Source: Mycobacterium triplex
Lineage (GTDB): Bacteria; Actinomycetota; Actinomycetes; Mycobacteriales; Mycobacteriaceae
Direction of reading: 5' to 3'
Length of the DNA: 64,000 nucleotides
NCBI RefSeq assembly: GCF_000689255.1
Contig: NZ_HG964446.1
Coordinates: 325,330-389,329 of the forward strand
The notes under the pieces are model-generated. The model searched no databases, was not told where the DNA came from, and saw nothing but the letters and a program-made list of their open reading frames with translations. Of this stretch, positions 9,103 through 17,059 are shown piece by piece; positions within the stretch are counted from its first letter, which is position 1, and each line of letters starts with the position of its first letter. The translations under genes were made by a program, and so were the position numbers.

Positions 9103-9106
9103 ACCC

Positions 9107-10153
9107 CTATGCTGCCGGTTCCTCCCCCTTCAACTCAACCGGAGCAGCCGGCGACTCGCCGGACCGATCCGGGAGATCCGGGGTTACCACGACCCAGCGA
9201 TGTGCGGGCCGGGCGACGGGTTTGCGTTCGAATCCCTCGAAAACCCGGGCGACGGCCGCCAGCGTCGCGGCCGCAAACAGGTACCCGAACACCATCAGCA
9301 CGGTGTTGTTCGCGACGCCCTGCGGATCCTTGGCAAAGCTGGTGATCATGGCCCAGATCGACACCGCGTAGCTGAAGATCCAGGCGACCCACCACTGAAG
9401 GATCGGACGGCGGACCCGGCCGTAGTGATCTTCGAGAATGGCCAGCTCGATGACGTAGACCGGGGCCCAAAAGAGGTTGGCCAACGGGACGGCGCAGCCG
9501 GCCCACACCGCCCGGACAGAGCGATGATCGGACAGGCCGTAATGCGCGAACACCGCCGCCCGCCGGGCGATCAGCCACCGGATCAGGAACACGCCCGAGG
9601 TGATCAGCGCGATGAGCGCCGCCACACTGGCCAAATTTCCCAACCAGTCCGCGGCGGTCGCCACCACCGAGTTCAGCAGGGTCTTTCGGTTGTAGACCAA
9701 CAGCACATACCGGGCGACGTACACCAGCGCCGCACCGCCGAGCGCCAACACGCTGATGAACAGCACCAGACGCACCATCGCGGCCGGCGGCCCGACCGGT
9801 GCCGCACCGACGGCGCCGGCCGACGTCTGCTCGACGCGGTCGACCAAACCCCAACGCGGAATCGCCGTGTAGCGGGGTGTGGGGCCGAGTGCCCGACGTC
9901 CCCGCCGCGCGGGAGGTGCGGCGCCCGGACGCACCGCGATCCACCGGAAGCCCGGCGGTAGACGCGGCGGGGTTCGTTGCGGCGCGACGGGCCGAGCGGG
10001 CACCGACGGGCCGGCGTGCGTACTCCAGCGGGGGTCGGCCACGGGCACGTCCGCCAGCGGCGCGAGCAGTGCGCCACGACAGCGGGGGCACCACTCGCGG
10101 CGACGTTCGCGCACGTTCCACCGCGTGCCGCACGCCGAGCACACCTGGATCAC
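9107..10153 (-). CDS. Zinc-ribbon plus DUF4328 membrane protein (Rv3843c-like)
   Basis: 348 residues. The N-terminus is a treble-clef/zinc-ribbon: CSACG then CPRC 18 residues later, i.e. CxxC...CxxC. After a ~90-residue Pro/Arg linker come about six TM helices and the DUF4328-type pattern (SDHRSVRAVWAGCAVPLANLFWAPVYVIELA, a hydrophilic loop, then WWVAWIFSYAVSIWAM). I chose GTG at 10153 since it places the zinc ribbon at the N-terminus; 41 extra in-frame codons upstream are not convincing. No biochemical function is known. Ends four bases from glpQ1. Confidence 0.85.
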   Translation of the reverse strand: MIQVCSACGTRWNVRERRREWCPRCRGALLAPLADVPVADPRWSTHAGPSVPARPVAPQRTPPRLPPGFRWIAVRPGAAPPARRGRRALGPTPRYTAIPRWGLVDRVEQTSAGAVGAAPVGPPAAMVRLVLFISVLALGGAALVYVARYVLLVYNRKTLLNSVVATAADWLGNLASVAALIALITSGVFLIRWLIARRAAVFAHYGLSDHRSVRAVWAGCAVPLANLFWAPVYVIELAILEDHYGRVRRPILQWWVAWIFSYAVSIWAMITSFAKDPQGVANNTVLMVFGYLFAAATLAAVARVFEGFERKPVARPAHRWVVVTPDLPDRSGESPAAPVELKGEEPAA

Positions 10154-10223
10154 CGGACCAGCGTAGCCCCGGCGAGCAGTCCGCCGATCGGCAGCTGTTA
10201 CGGAGGTCACAGCTACTTCATGA

Positions 10224-10320
10224 CTATCCACAGTTTCCACAGGTTTATCCACATGGGCGGCGGGGTATAGAGGCAATCAATCAGCAACTTGCGGTTAACC
10301 CTGGCCCCAGCTGTGGATAA
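10224..10320. other. Cluster of DnaA-box-like sites
   Basis: Within 97 bp of non-coding DNA there are four nonamers of DnaA-box type: CTATCCACA (10224), GTTTCCACA (10233), a perfect TTATCCACA (10245), and a perfect inverted copy TGTGGATAA (10312). The first three are packed head to tail. The whole interval 10154-10597 between the zinc-ribbon gene and the small membrane ORF has no other convincing gene. It is not oriC, since dnaA/dnaN are absent; it may titrate DnaA or regulate transcription. Confidence 0.6.
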
Positions 10321-10552
10321 ACACCGGGCTTTTTCGGCACGCCATCGACAGGCCAGCAGGTAGCCGAGCGAATGGACCGCCCCATTGCACACCGATCGGA
10401 TCCGCGCTCCCAAAGCGCGCACTCGCCTGCCGCCCGGCCGGGGTGTCGTAGGCGCTAGCCGACGTGAATCCGCAGCTCAGGGCCCTGCTGCCCGGGATAT
10501 TTCTCAACCTCATCACAAGGGGTTATGATCGCCATCACGAAAAATGTTGTGA

Positions 10553-10577
10553 CTCACCTCACTCGCCCCGAGGTGAG
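10553..10577 (+). promoter_or_regulatory. Inverted repeat upstream of small membrane ORF
   Basis: CTCACCTC and GAGGTGAG form an 8-bp perfect inverted repeat with a 9-nt spacer, ending 20 bp before the ATG at 10598. It could be an operator for a dimeric repressor or an RNA hairpin near the ribosome site. No matching regulator is recognised. Confidence 0.4.
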
Positions 10578-10597
10578 CGACAGGTGAAAGGCGATTG

Positions 10598-10753
10598 ATG
10601 GCAATGCATTCGTTCGGTCCGGGTACCCCGGCCGCGTCGAACTCGTATTCCGGATCGCCTGCCTGGAACCACAGTTACAGCATCGCCGCGTTGCGCGCCG
10701 GGCTGATCGCGTTGGCGTTGCTCGCGGTGCTCGCCCTCATCGTTTTGTCTTGA
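10598..10753 (+). CDS. Small single-pass membrane protein, 51 aa
   Basis: ATG at 10598 with GAAAGG ribosome site 8 bases upstream; TGA at 10751-10753. The product has a Ser/Gly/Pro-rich N-half (NSYSGSPAWNHSYS) and a C-terminal TM helix (ALRAGLIALALLAVLALIVL). It sits 165 bp before sodA. The coding signal is a clean RBS plus a clear hydrophobic helix rather than homology; I do not recognise the family. It lies where Rv3845 is annotated in M. tuberculosis, but I could not relate the two. Confidence 0.6.
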   Translation: MAMHSFGPGTPAASNSYSGSPAWNHSYSIAALRAGLIALALLAVLALIVLS

Positions 10754-10917
10754 TTCTTTCCTATTGAAACCCGGCCGCGCGGGTACTCCGGTTACCGGCC
10801 CATAGGGGTCGTCCTTGCGGCGCGTGCAGTCATGGAGCAGGGTTATTACGCTGAGCCTGTCGCGTGGCGGACTCCGTGCGAATGCGCGTTAAGACGATCA
10901 TCGAGGAAAGGAATGCC

Positions 10918-11541
10918 GTGGCTGAATACACCCTGCCCGATTTGGACTGGGACTACGCAGCGCTGGAACCACACATCTCCGGTCAGATCAACGAGATCCA
11001 CCACAGCAAGCACCATGCGACTTACGTCAAAGGCTTGAACGACGCGATTGCCAAACTCGAAGACGCTCGCGCCAACGACGACCACGCCGCGATCTTCCTG
11101 AACGAAAAGAACCTGGCGTTCCACTTGGGTGGTCACGTCAACCACTCGATCTGGTGGAAGAACCTGTCGCCGAACGGCGGAGACAAGCCGACCGGCGACT
11201 TGGCCGCCGCGATCGACGAGCAGTTCGGATCGTTCGACAAGTTCCGCGCTCAGTTCAGCGCGGCTGCCAACGGCCTGCAGGGCTCGGGCTGGGCGGTGCT
11301 CGGCTATGACACCCTCGGTGACCGGTTGCTGACCTTCCAGCTGTACGACCAGCAGGCCAACGTGCCGTTGGGCATCATCCCGCTGCTGCAGGTCGACATG
11401 TGGGAGCACGCCTTCTACCTGCAGTACAAGAACGTCAAGGCCGACTACGTCAAGGCGTTCTGGAATGTCGTCAACTGGGAAGACGTGCAGTCGCGCTACG
11501 CGGCCGCAACTTCGAAGACTCAGGGCCTGATTTTCGGCTGA
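10918..11541 (+). CDS. sodA: Superoxide dismutase (Fe/Mn family, Mn-type signature)
   Basis: 207 residues, the exact length of M. tuberculosis SodA. It dismutates superoxide to peroxide and O2; mycobacterial SodA is exported without a classical signal peptide. Metal ligands are in place: His28, His76, Asp160 and His164 (DMWEHAFY). Start is GTG at 10918 preceded by GAGGAAAGGA. Residue 145 is Gln (YDQQ), where the iron-dependent M. tuberculosis enzyme has His; Gln there is the feature of manganese-using mycobacterial enzymes, so this one most likely uses Mn. A strong hairpin terminator follows. Confidence 0.97.
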   Translation: MAEYTLPDLDWDYAALEPHISGQINEIHHSKHHATYVKGLNDAIAKLEDARANDDHAAIFLNEKNLAFHLGGHVNHSIWWKNLSPNGGDKPTGDLAAAIDEQFGSFDKFRAQFSAAANGLQGSGWAVLGYDTLGDRLLTFQLYDQQANVPLGIIPLLQVDMWEHAFYLQYKNVKADYVKAFWNVVNWEDVQSRYAAATSKTQGLIFG

Positions 11542-11550
11542 TTCAATCTG

Positions 11551-11590
11551 GTAAGGCCGGGGCGTCACGCGGATCGCGTGGCGCCCTTAC
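11551..11590 (+). terminator. Hairpin terminator after sodA
   Basis: A long inverted repeat begins 10 bp after the sodA stop: GTAAGG...CCTTAC outer arms and an inner stem GGCGTCACGCG/CGCGTGGCGCC with a GAT loop and one G-T type mismatch. There is no long U-run, as is usual for mycobacterial terminators. Confidence 0.75.
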
Positions 11591-11730
11591 CTTTCCCCGG
11601 TTTCCGCGCTCGCCGAAAGGCCAGCGGCAGTGGCCGTGTCGAGTTGCAACGGGTCTAAACCGCAGGCATTCTTAATTATTCGAGCTACCAGCGTGGTTAT
11701 ATCGGATGACGGCGTCGCGCGGAGGTCGAG

Positions 11731-12264
11731 ATGGAAACTGGTTCAGGCCAGCCGATAGGGGTTGCCCCCTTCCATGCTCGGGGTGTCCTGAAAGGGTTCG
11801 TGATCTCTGGCCGTTGGCCTGACTCGACCAAAGAATGGGCACAACTGTTGATGGTCGCCGTGCGGGTCGCGTCGTTGCCCGGATTGCTTTCCACCACAAC
11901 GGTATTCGGCGCCCGCGAAGAATTGCCCGACGAGCCCGCACCAGACACCGTCGGCCTGGTGCTGGCCGAGGGCACCGTGTTCGGTGAATCAGCAATCCAG
12001 CCAGGCTATTTCGCTGATCATCAACCGCCAGCATTGCTGATGCTGCATCCCCCTTCGGAGACCACGCCGTCGTTGCCGGAATGCACCGGAGCGGCGTCGG
12101 GCTGCGTCCTGCTGCCGGGGTTGCCGTATCTGGGATTGGAGCACCGGGCGGCCTGGGTCGAAGCCGAAGCCGACGGCACCATCACGTCGATGGTGAGCCG
12201 CGTCGGCGTCGACCCCATCAGCCATCCCGACACCGCGATTCTGGCCATGCTGCTTGCGGCATAA
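11731..12264 (+). CDS. Conserved hypothetical protein (Rv3847-like)
   Basis: 177 residues, the same length as I recall for Rv3847, and in the same position between sodA and the GDT1-family gene. Soluble, no signal peptide or TM helix, acidic, with conserved-looking hydrophobic strands (GFVISGRWPD, LLMVAVRVASLPG, AILAMLLAA at the C-terminus). I do not recognise a domain. The ATG at 11731 follows a GAGGTCGAG purine stretch that can act as ribosome site. Function unknown. Confidence 0.8.
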   Translation: METGSGQPIGVAPFHARGVLKGFVISGRWPDSTKEWAQLLMVAVRVASLPGLLSTTTVFGAREELPDEPAPDTVGLVLAEGTVFGESAIQPGYFADHQPPALLMLHPPSETTPSLPECTGAASGCVLLPGLPYLGLEHRAAWVEAEADGTITSMVSRVGVDPISHPDTAILAMLLAA

Positions 12265-12370
12265 GGAAATTCGAACGATTTAGTTCGACCGCCGAATCCA
12301 CAGATACGGGTGTCCGAACTTCGCTGCCTGCTGGCGTGCTCTCGATTTGCCCGCTAACCTGGGACCGTTA

Positions 12371-12470
12371 GCGAAGGGGAGTAGCCCCAAATCGTCGTGT
12401 CGACATACTGGCGAACAGCCCGGCCGGCGAACCGATCCCGGCAGATCGGTGGGCGAGACCTTCGACCGGT
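12371..12470 (+). ncRNA. yybP-ykoY manganese riboswitch
   Basis: The leader of the GDT1-family gene carries both conserved halves of the yybP-ykoY aptamer: GGGGAGTAGCCCC at 12377-12389 (loop L1) and CGACATACTGGCG near 12401 plus GGGCGAGACC at 12451-12460 (loop L3 side). The closing P1 helix is CGAAGG (12372-12377) with CCTTCG (12459-12464). This RNA class senses Mn2+ and turns on Mn exporters. Downstream, CGACGACC/GGTCGTCG (12474-12494) forms a hairpin, and GTCGAAAGGT carrying the ribosome site (12502-12511) is complementary to the P1 3' strand ACCTTCGAC, giving a simple translational switch. Confidence 0.9.
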
Positions 12471-12519
12471 GTTCGACGACCACAGCGGTCGTCGACGACG
12501 CGTCGAAAGGTCACCCAAG

Positions 12520-13212
12520 ATGCTTGCCGCCACACTGTTGAGTCTGGGCGTGGTCTTTCTCGCCGAACTCGGCGACCGGTCTCAACTCATCACGATGACC
12601 TACGCGTTGCGCTTCCGCTGGTGGGTGGTGCTGCCCGGGGTCACGATCGCCGCCTTCCTGGTGCACGGGGTTTCGGTGACGATCGGTCACCTCCTCGGCA
12701 CCACGCTGCCGGCGCGCCCGATGGCCTTCGCCTCCGCGATCGCGTTCCTGATTTTCGCCGGGTGGGCCTGGCGCGAAGGCGTCGCCGACGAAGATGTGTC
12801 GAACGCGCCCCAACCCCGCTTCGTATTACTGACCGTGGTGTCGTCGTTCGCACTCGCCGAAATGAGTGACAAGACGACCTTGGCGACCGTGACGCTGGCC
12901 AGCGATCACGACTGGGCCGGCGTCTGGATCGGCAGCACCCTGGGCATGGTCTTGGCCGACGCGCTCGCGATCGGGGCCGGGATGCTGTTACACCGCCGCC
13001 TGCCCCAGCAGCTGCTGCACGTGTTGGCCAGCATGCTGTTCCTCGAGTTCGGCCTGTGGATGCTGTTCGACGGCGCGCTGGGCTGGCGATCGGTGGCCAT
13101 CGCTACCACCGTGGCGGTGGCATTGGCCGCTGTTTCGGCGGCGACGGCGCAAACTCTGCGGCGACGCCGCACCGAAGCTTCTTTCGCCGGGAGGTCGCCG
13201 GAAACCGTCTAA
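12520..13212 (+). CDS. TMEM165/GDT1 (UPF0016) family Mn2+/Ca2+ transporter
   Basis: 230-residue inner-membrane protein with the two signature motifs of the UPF0016 family in an internal duplication: ELGDRSQ (residue ~17) and EMSDKTT (residue ~117), each in a TM helix; six to seven TM helices in all. Bacterial and eukaryotic members export Mn2+ (or exchange Ca2+/Mn2+ for H+). A manganese riboswitch in its leader makes Mn2+ export the obvious role. Start ATG at 12520 with GAAAGG upstream; an ORF extension upstream would run through the riboswitch and is rejected. Corresponds to Rv3848. Confidence 0.93.
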   Translation: MLAATLLSLGVVFLAELGDRSQLITMTYALRFRWWVVLPGVTIAAFLVHGVSVTIGHLLGTTLPARPMAFASAIAFLIFAGWAWREGVADEDVSNAPQPRFVLLTVVSSFALAEMSDKTTLATVTLASDHDWAGVWIGSTLGMVLADALAIGAGMLLHRRLPQQLLHVLASMLFLEFGLWMLFDGALGWRSVAIATTVAVALAAVSAATAQTLRRRRTEASFAGRSPETV

Positions 13213-13667
13213 GGTGCAGCGGCACCGAGCCGCGCCGGCCGACCTGGCCCGGCAGTCGCCCCCAGAGGTATCTCTGAGGGCCATTTGCTGCACCCTCCCC
13301 CTCTAAGCGAGATCGAAATCAGACCGGACAGCAAAGTAGCCTTTCGATAGGATTTTGCTACCAGTCCGTTGCGAGATATCCGCCCGACACCATCCGGCCG
13401 GGCCCTGCGCTACCGCTGGGCACAGCGCTGAAGCACCCGACTACCAGACTTGCTTTCTGCGGATAACCTGTGAGTTTTGTTCGCTTTATGGACACTGCCG
13501 TCATTTAGTTGGACGCTCGTGACGTGTGGATACAGCGAACCCCTGGGCCGCCACCAGCGAACCCACCCCCCTTTGCACCTGGTTGCGGACTCAAACTCTC
13601 GCTACCATGATCAGCAAATACACTTAGGTAATAGTTTCACTTCTACAGCCCAGTGGAGGTCATATCG
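13213..13667. other. 455-bp intergenic region before espR
   Basis: No convincing gene. Its start holds a composite hairpin (GGTGCAGC at 13213 with GCTGCACC at 13287, enclosing CAGAG/CTCTG) that may end the GDT1 transcript. The right part, from about 13440, is AT-richer than its surroundings and is presumably the espR promoter; long, AT-rich upstream regions with multiple binding sites are known for espR of M. tuberculosis, which is self-regulated and PhoPR-controlled. Confidence 0.55.
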
Positions 13668-14066
13668 ATGAGCACGACGTTTTCCGCCCGCCTGAACCGC
13701 TTGTTCGACACGGTGTATCCACCCGGGCGCGGGCCGCACACCTCTGCGGAGGTGATCGCGGCACTCAAGGCGGAGGGCATCACGATGTCGGCTCCTTACC
13801 TGTCGCAGCTACGCTCCGGCAATCGCACGAACCCGTCGTCGGCCACCATGGCCGCGCTGGCCAACTTCTTCCGCATCAAGTCGGCCTACTTCACCGACGA
13901 CGAGTACTACGAAAAGCTCGACAAGGAGCTGGTGTGGATGTCCACGATGCGCGATGACGGGGTACGCCGCATCGCCCTGCGCGCCGCCGGGCTGTCCCCG
14001 CAGGCGCAGCAGGACATCGTGGAGCGCGTCGACGAACTGCGCCGCGCCGAACACCTCGACGCCTAG
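13668..14066 (+). CDS. espR: ESX-1 regulator EspR, nucleoid-associated HTH protein
   Basis: 132 residues, equal to M. tuberculosis EspR (Rv3849) and nearly identical to it by eye. N-terminal XRE-type helix-turn-helix (about residues 1-85, with the recognition region APYLSQLRSGNRTNPSS) and a short C-terminal helical dimerisation domain. EspR binds many loci and activates espACD, which is needed for ESX-1 secretion; here it sits in the same chromosomal arm as ESX-1 but 22 kb from espE. The ATG at 13668 follows GGAGGTCATATCG. Cytosolic, DNA-bound. Confidence 0.96.
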   Translation: MSTTFSARLNRLFDTVYPPGRGPHTSAEVIAALKAEGITMSAPYLSQLRSGNRTNPSSATMAALANFFRIKSAYFTDDEYYEKLDKELVWMSTMRDDGVRRIALRAAGLSPQAQQDIVERVDELRRAEHLDA

Positions 14067-14189
14067 CCCGATCGCCCGAGCGAGGCCCGCCCTGTTGGGC
14101 TGCCGCCGGCCTGTTCCGATTAGGGTTGGCCGCACGGATCGCGTACACGCGACAGCGATAGTCCACGAGACACCGGGAGGCGGCCGGGA

Positions 14190-14846
14190 ATGGGCCTGTT
14201 TCGCAAGCGAAAGACTCGCGCCACACGCCGTGCCGAAGCCCGGGCGATCAAGGCCCGGGCCAAGCTGGAAGCCAAGCTCGCCGCCAAGAACCAGGCGCGC
14301 AGGTTCAAGGCCGATCGACGGGCGGCCGACAAGGTCGTCAAGGCGCAGATCAAGTCGCAGCGCGACAGTGACCGCGCGGCGTTGAAAGTCGCCGAGGCCG
14401 AACTCAAAGCCGCGCGCGAAGGCAAAGTGTTGTCGCCGACGCGAATCCGGCGGGTGCTCACGGTGTCGCGACTGTTGGCACCAATCCTGACGCCGGTGAT
14501 CTATCGGGCGGCGATGGCCGTCCGCGCGCTGATCGACCAGCGTCGGGCGGATCAACTCGGGATACCGCTGGCGCAGATCGGCCAGTTCTCCGGGCATGGC
14601 GCGCAGCTGTCGGCGCGGATCGCCGGCTCGGAGAAGTCGTTGCACATGGTGCAGGACAAGAAGCCCAAGGACGCCGAGACCAAGCAGTTTGTGGCCGCCA
14701 TCTCCGAGCGGCTCACCGATTTGTCGGCCGCGGTGACCGCTGCGGAGAACATGCCGGCCGCGCGCCGGCGCGCGGCACACTCGGCGATCTCGACGCAACT
14801 CGACGGCATCGAGGCAGATCTGATGGCTCGGCTCGGATTGACCTGA
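14190..14846 (+). CDS. Conserved basic coiled-coil protein (Rv3850-like, DUF6474)
   Basis: 218 residues. The first ~90 are a highly charged Lys/Arg/Ala/Glu helix (long coiled coil), then a hydrophobic segment (RLLAPILTPVIYRAAMAV) that may associate with the membrane, then an amphipathic helical C-terminus. It matches the DUF6474 family of mycobacterial proteins in position and style (Rv3850). No function known. It starts 123 bp after espR on the same strand; co-transcription is possible but not shown. Confidence 0.8.
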   Translation: MGLFRKRKTRATRRAEARAIKARAKLEAKLAAKNQARRFKADRRAADKVVKAQIKSQRDSDRAALKVAEAELKAAREGKVLSPTRIRRVLTVSRLLAPILTPVIYRAAMAVRALIDQRRADQLGIPLAQIGQFSGHGAQLSARIAGSEKSLHMVQDKKPKDAETKQFVAAISERLTDLSAAVTAAENMPAARRRAAHSAISTQLDGIEADLMARLGLT

Positions 14847-14861
14847 AAGTAGTGTTCTGAC

Positions 14862-15527
14862 ATGCCATTCCGCGACAGATGGATTTCGCGTGCCATGATC
14901 GTCGGCTCCGCGGCCGCCGCGCTCTATGCCGGCGCCGGCAGTGCCACGGCGTCCGCGCACGTCCACGCCAGCAGCGACAACGCGGCCCGCGGAGCGATGG
15001 CGATCGTCACCTTCCAGGTGCCCAACGAATCCGACAAGGGCGCCGCGACCACGGCACTGACCGTCACGCTTCCCAATGTCGCATCCGCGCGCACCGAAAC
15101 CATGCCAGGGTGGACGGCCAAGTTGGACCGCGACGCGGCATCGGGCACCGTGGGATCGGTGACCTGGACGGCCGCCCCGGGCGGCGGGATCGGCGTCGAC
15201 CAGTTCGCGCTGTTCCGTATCTCGGTGAAGCTGCCCGACACCGATACCGTCAGCTTCCCGGCCACCCAGATCTACGCGGACGGGACGGTCGTCAAGTGGG
15301 ATCAGCAACCCCTGCCGGGCGGTGGTGAGCCCGAGCATCCGGCGCCCATGCTGACCCTCGGCCCCGCGTCGGCCGGCCCGCATGAGCACCACCACTCGGG
15401 CATGCCCACCGACCACGGCGGCGCGGCGACGTCAGGGGACAATATCGCGCGCGTGCTCGGCGGGGCCGCCCTGGTGGTCGCCGCACTCGGCATAGCCCTG
15501 GTGCTGGTGCGCCGCCCCAGGACATGA
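14862..15527 (+). CDS. YcnI-like copper-associated membrane protein (DUF1775)
   Basis: 221 residues: Sec signal peptide (VGSAAAALYAGAGSATASA), mature N-terminus starting AHVHASS, which supplies the N-terminal His copper ligand in YcnI proteins, a beta-sandwich DUF1775 domain (AIVTFQVPNES, MPGWTAKLD), a His-rich linker (HEHHHSGMPTDHGG) and a C-terminal TM helix. Anchored on the outer face of the membrane. It overlaps the next gene (CopC-like) by four bases, as in many actinobacterial copper operons. Role: binding or handing over extracytoplasmic copper. Confidence 0.88.
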   Translation: MPFRDRWISRAMIVGSAAAALYAGAGSATASAHVHASSDNAARGAMAIVTFQVPNESDKGAATTALTVTLPNVASARTETMPGWTAKLDRDAASGTVGSVTWTAAPGGGIGVDQFALFRISVKLPDTDTVSFPATQIYADGTVVKWDQQPLPGGGEPEHPAPMLTLGPASAGPHEHHHSGMPTDHGGAATSGDNIARVLGGAALVVAALGIALVLVRRPRT

Positions 15528-16036
15528 AGCGGCTGGTCGTCGTAGCCTGGGCGGGCCTGCTGCTGGCCGCCACACTGTCCATCGCCACGCTGACGGCGCA
15601 GGTCGCGGCGGCCCATGCCGCCCGGTTGTCGGCCGAGCCCGCCGATGGTGCGGCTCTCACGACCGGCCCGGATCGGGTCAGTGCGACCTTCAACGAACGA
15701 TTGCAGACCACCTTCGCGGCCATGACCGTCGTCGGACCGGACGGCAACGTCTGGTCCACCGGGGACACCACGGTGCAGGGCGCGATCGTCGGCGTCGCGG
15801 TGCGCCCGCTCGGACCGGTGGGCAGCTACACGGTGAACTACCGGGTGACGTCCGCCGACGGCCACGTGGTGTCCGGGTCCTGGACGTTTCGGCTGACGGT
15901 GGCCGGTACCGGCACGCCGGGGCCCGCCGCCGTTACCAGCGACTCGGGCCACGACCTGCCCGTCTGGCCGTTTGTCGCGGCTGCCGCCGCGATCGTCGGC
16001 GCGGCCGTGTTGTGGACCGTGCGCCGCAAGCCCTGA
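15524..16036 (+). CDS. CopC-domain copper resistance protein
   Basis: 170 residues: signal peptide ending AAAHA, so the mature protein starts with a His-Ala, the usual N-terminal copper ligand; CopC beta-barrel (ARLSAEPADGAALTTGPDRVSATFNERLQ; NYRVTSADGHVVSGSWTF, in which the Asp/His pair are the other Cu(II) ligands); C-terminal TM helix. It lacks the CopD-type multi-TM part. Translationally coupled to the YcnI-like gene by ATGA overlap. Likely periplasmic-side copper binding. M. tuberculosis has only a short membrane protein at this place (Rv3851), which may be what is left of it. Confidence 0.9.
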   Translation: MKRLVVVAWAGLLLAATLSIATLTAQVAAAHAARLSAEPADGAALTTGPDRVSATFNERLQTTFAAMTVVGPDGNVWSTGDTTVQGAIVGVAVRPLGPVGSYTVNYRVTSADGHVVSGSWTFRLTVAGTGTPGPAAVTSDSGHDLPVWPFVAAAAAIVGAAVLWTVRRKP

Positions 16037-16142
16037 CTGCCCTGGTCGGCGAAGCGCGATCGCCCGGGCTGGCATGATGGTGTCCGAGTAACTTTTGGTG
16101 GCGCTAGCAATGGCCGAGAGCAAGCTGCGAAGGAGCGGCCGC

Positions 16143-16583
16143 ATGGCAGACCCTCAAGATCAACCCGACCGCGAGGCCAACGGCGCGGCGACGCCGCCGG
16201 AGAAGACGCCCCCCGCCAAGGCCGCCAAAAAAGCACCCGCCAAGAAAGCACCCGCCAAGAAAGCACCGGCCAAGAAGGCACCCGCGAAGAAGGCCGTCGC
16301 CAAAAAAGCTCCGGCCAAGAAGGCACCCGCGAAGAAGGCGCCGGCCAGCAGCCCCGCGCCCACGCCACCCAACCCGAAACCGCCGCAGCCGCCCAATGGC
16401 GAAATCGCCGCTGCCGCCAAAGATGCCGCGGCACAGGCGAAGTCCACCGTGGATGGGGCCAACAACCCGGTCTCCGCAAACATTCCGCAGACGGTGCCCG
16501 GCCAGTCCATTTTGCCAGTGGTGGTCGCCGTCGCGCTGAGCCTGCTCGCGATCCTGCTCATCCGTCAGCTGCGGCGCCGCTGA
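16143..16583 (+). CDS. hns: Membrane-anchored H-NS-like protein (Rv3852-like)
   Basis: 146 residues. The N-half is a run of KKAPA/AKKAP repeats (about residues 22-70), a histone H1-like DNA-binding tail; a Pro-rich linker follows, then a conserved block ([20 protein letters not shown]) and a C-terminal TM helix ([22 protein letters not shown]) ending in RRR. It matches Rv3852, annotated hns. The membrane anchor is unusual for a nucleoid protein. Start ATG at 16143; the upstream in-frame GTG/ATG codons are not supported. TGATG overlap couples it to rraA. Confidence 0.88.
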   Translation: MADPQDQPDREANGAATPPEKTPPAKAAKKAPAKKAPAKKAPAKKAPAKKAVAKKAPAKKAPAKKAPASSPAPTPPNPKPPQPPNGEIAAAAKDAAAQAKSTVDGANNPVSANIPQTVPGQSILPVVVAVALSLLAILLIRQLRRR

Positions 16584-17056
16584 TGAGCGTGTCGTTTGAG
16601 GCGACGGCCGACCTGGTCGATCGAATCGGGCCCGACGTCCGCAGCTGTGACCTCCAGTTCCGCCAGTTCGGCGGCCGTTCCGAATTCGCCGGGCCGATCA
16701 GCACCGTGCGCTGCTTCCAGGACAACGCCCTGCTGAAATCCGTTCTGTCACAACCGGGTGAGGGCGGGGTGCTGGTGATCGACGGCGCCGGTTCGCTGCA
16801 CACCGCACTGGTCGGGGACCTCATCGCCGAACTCGGCCGCTCCAACGGCTGGGCGGGATTGATCATCAACGGCGCAGTGCGCGACGCCGCCGCGCTGCGC
16901 GGCATCGACATCGGCATCAAGGCGCTGGGCACCAACCCCCGCAAGAGCGGCAAGAGCGGCGTCGGCGAGCGCGACGTCGAGGTCAGCCTCGGTGGGGTGA
17001 CGTTCGTGCCCGGCGAGATCGCCTACAGCGACGACGACGGCATCGTCGTGGTCTAG
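16583..17056 (+). CDS. rraA: RraA-family protein (ribonuclease E activity regulator-like)
   Basis: 157 residues, the length of Rv3853. Motifs of the family are clear: [56 protein letters not shown]. coli RraA binds and inhibits RNase E; other members are 4-hydroxy-4-methyl-2-oxoglutarate aldolases with the same GxxxD/RD metal site, so either activity is possible. It was once misnamed menG. Begins one base inside the H-NS-like stop (TGATG), and converges on ethA with a 3-bp gap. Confidence 0.92.
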   Translation: MSVSFEATADLVDRIGPDVRSCDLQFRQFGGRSEFAGPISTVRCFQDNALLKSVLSQPGEGGVLVIDGAGSLHTALVGDLIAELGRSNGWAGLIINGAVRDAAALRGIDIGIKALGTNPRKSGKSGVGERDVEVSLGGVTFVPGEIAYSDDDGIVVV

Positions 17057-17059
17057 TCG

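Noticed and set aside
10201..10330. Chromosomal origin of replication
   Set aside because: DnaA boxes are present but no dnaA, dnaN, recF or AT-rich unwinding region; only a box cluster is reported.
12397..12519. Upstream extension of the GDT1-family gene
   Set aside because: It would translate the riboswitch; the family N-terminus starts at 12520 with its own ribosome site.
13477..13671. Small gene overlapping the espR start
   Set aside because: Sits in the espR control region, no family features, ends inside espR.
16200..16350. Non-coding direct repeat array
   Set aside because: The repeats code the KKAPA tail of the H-NS-like protein and stay in frame.
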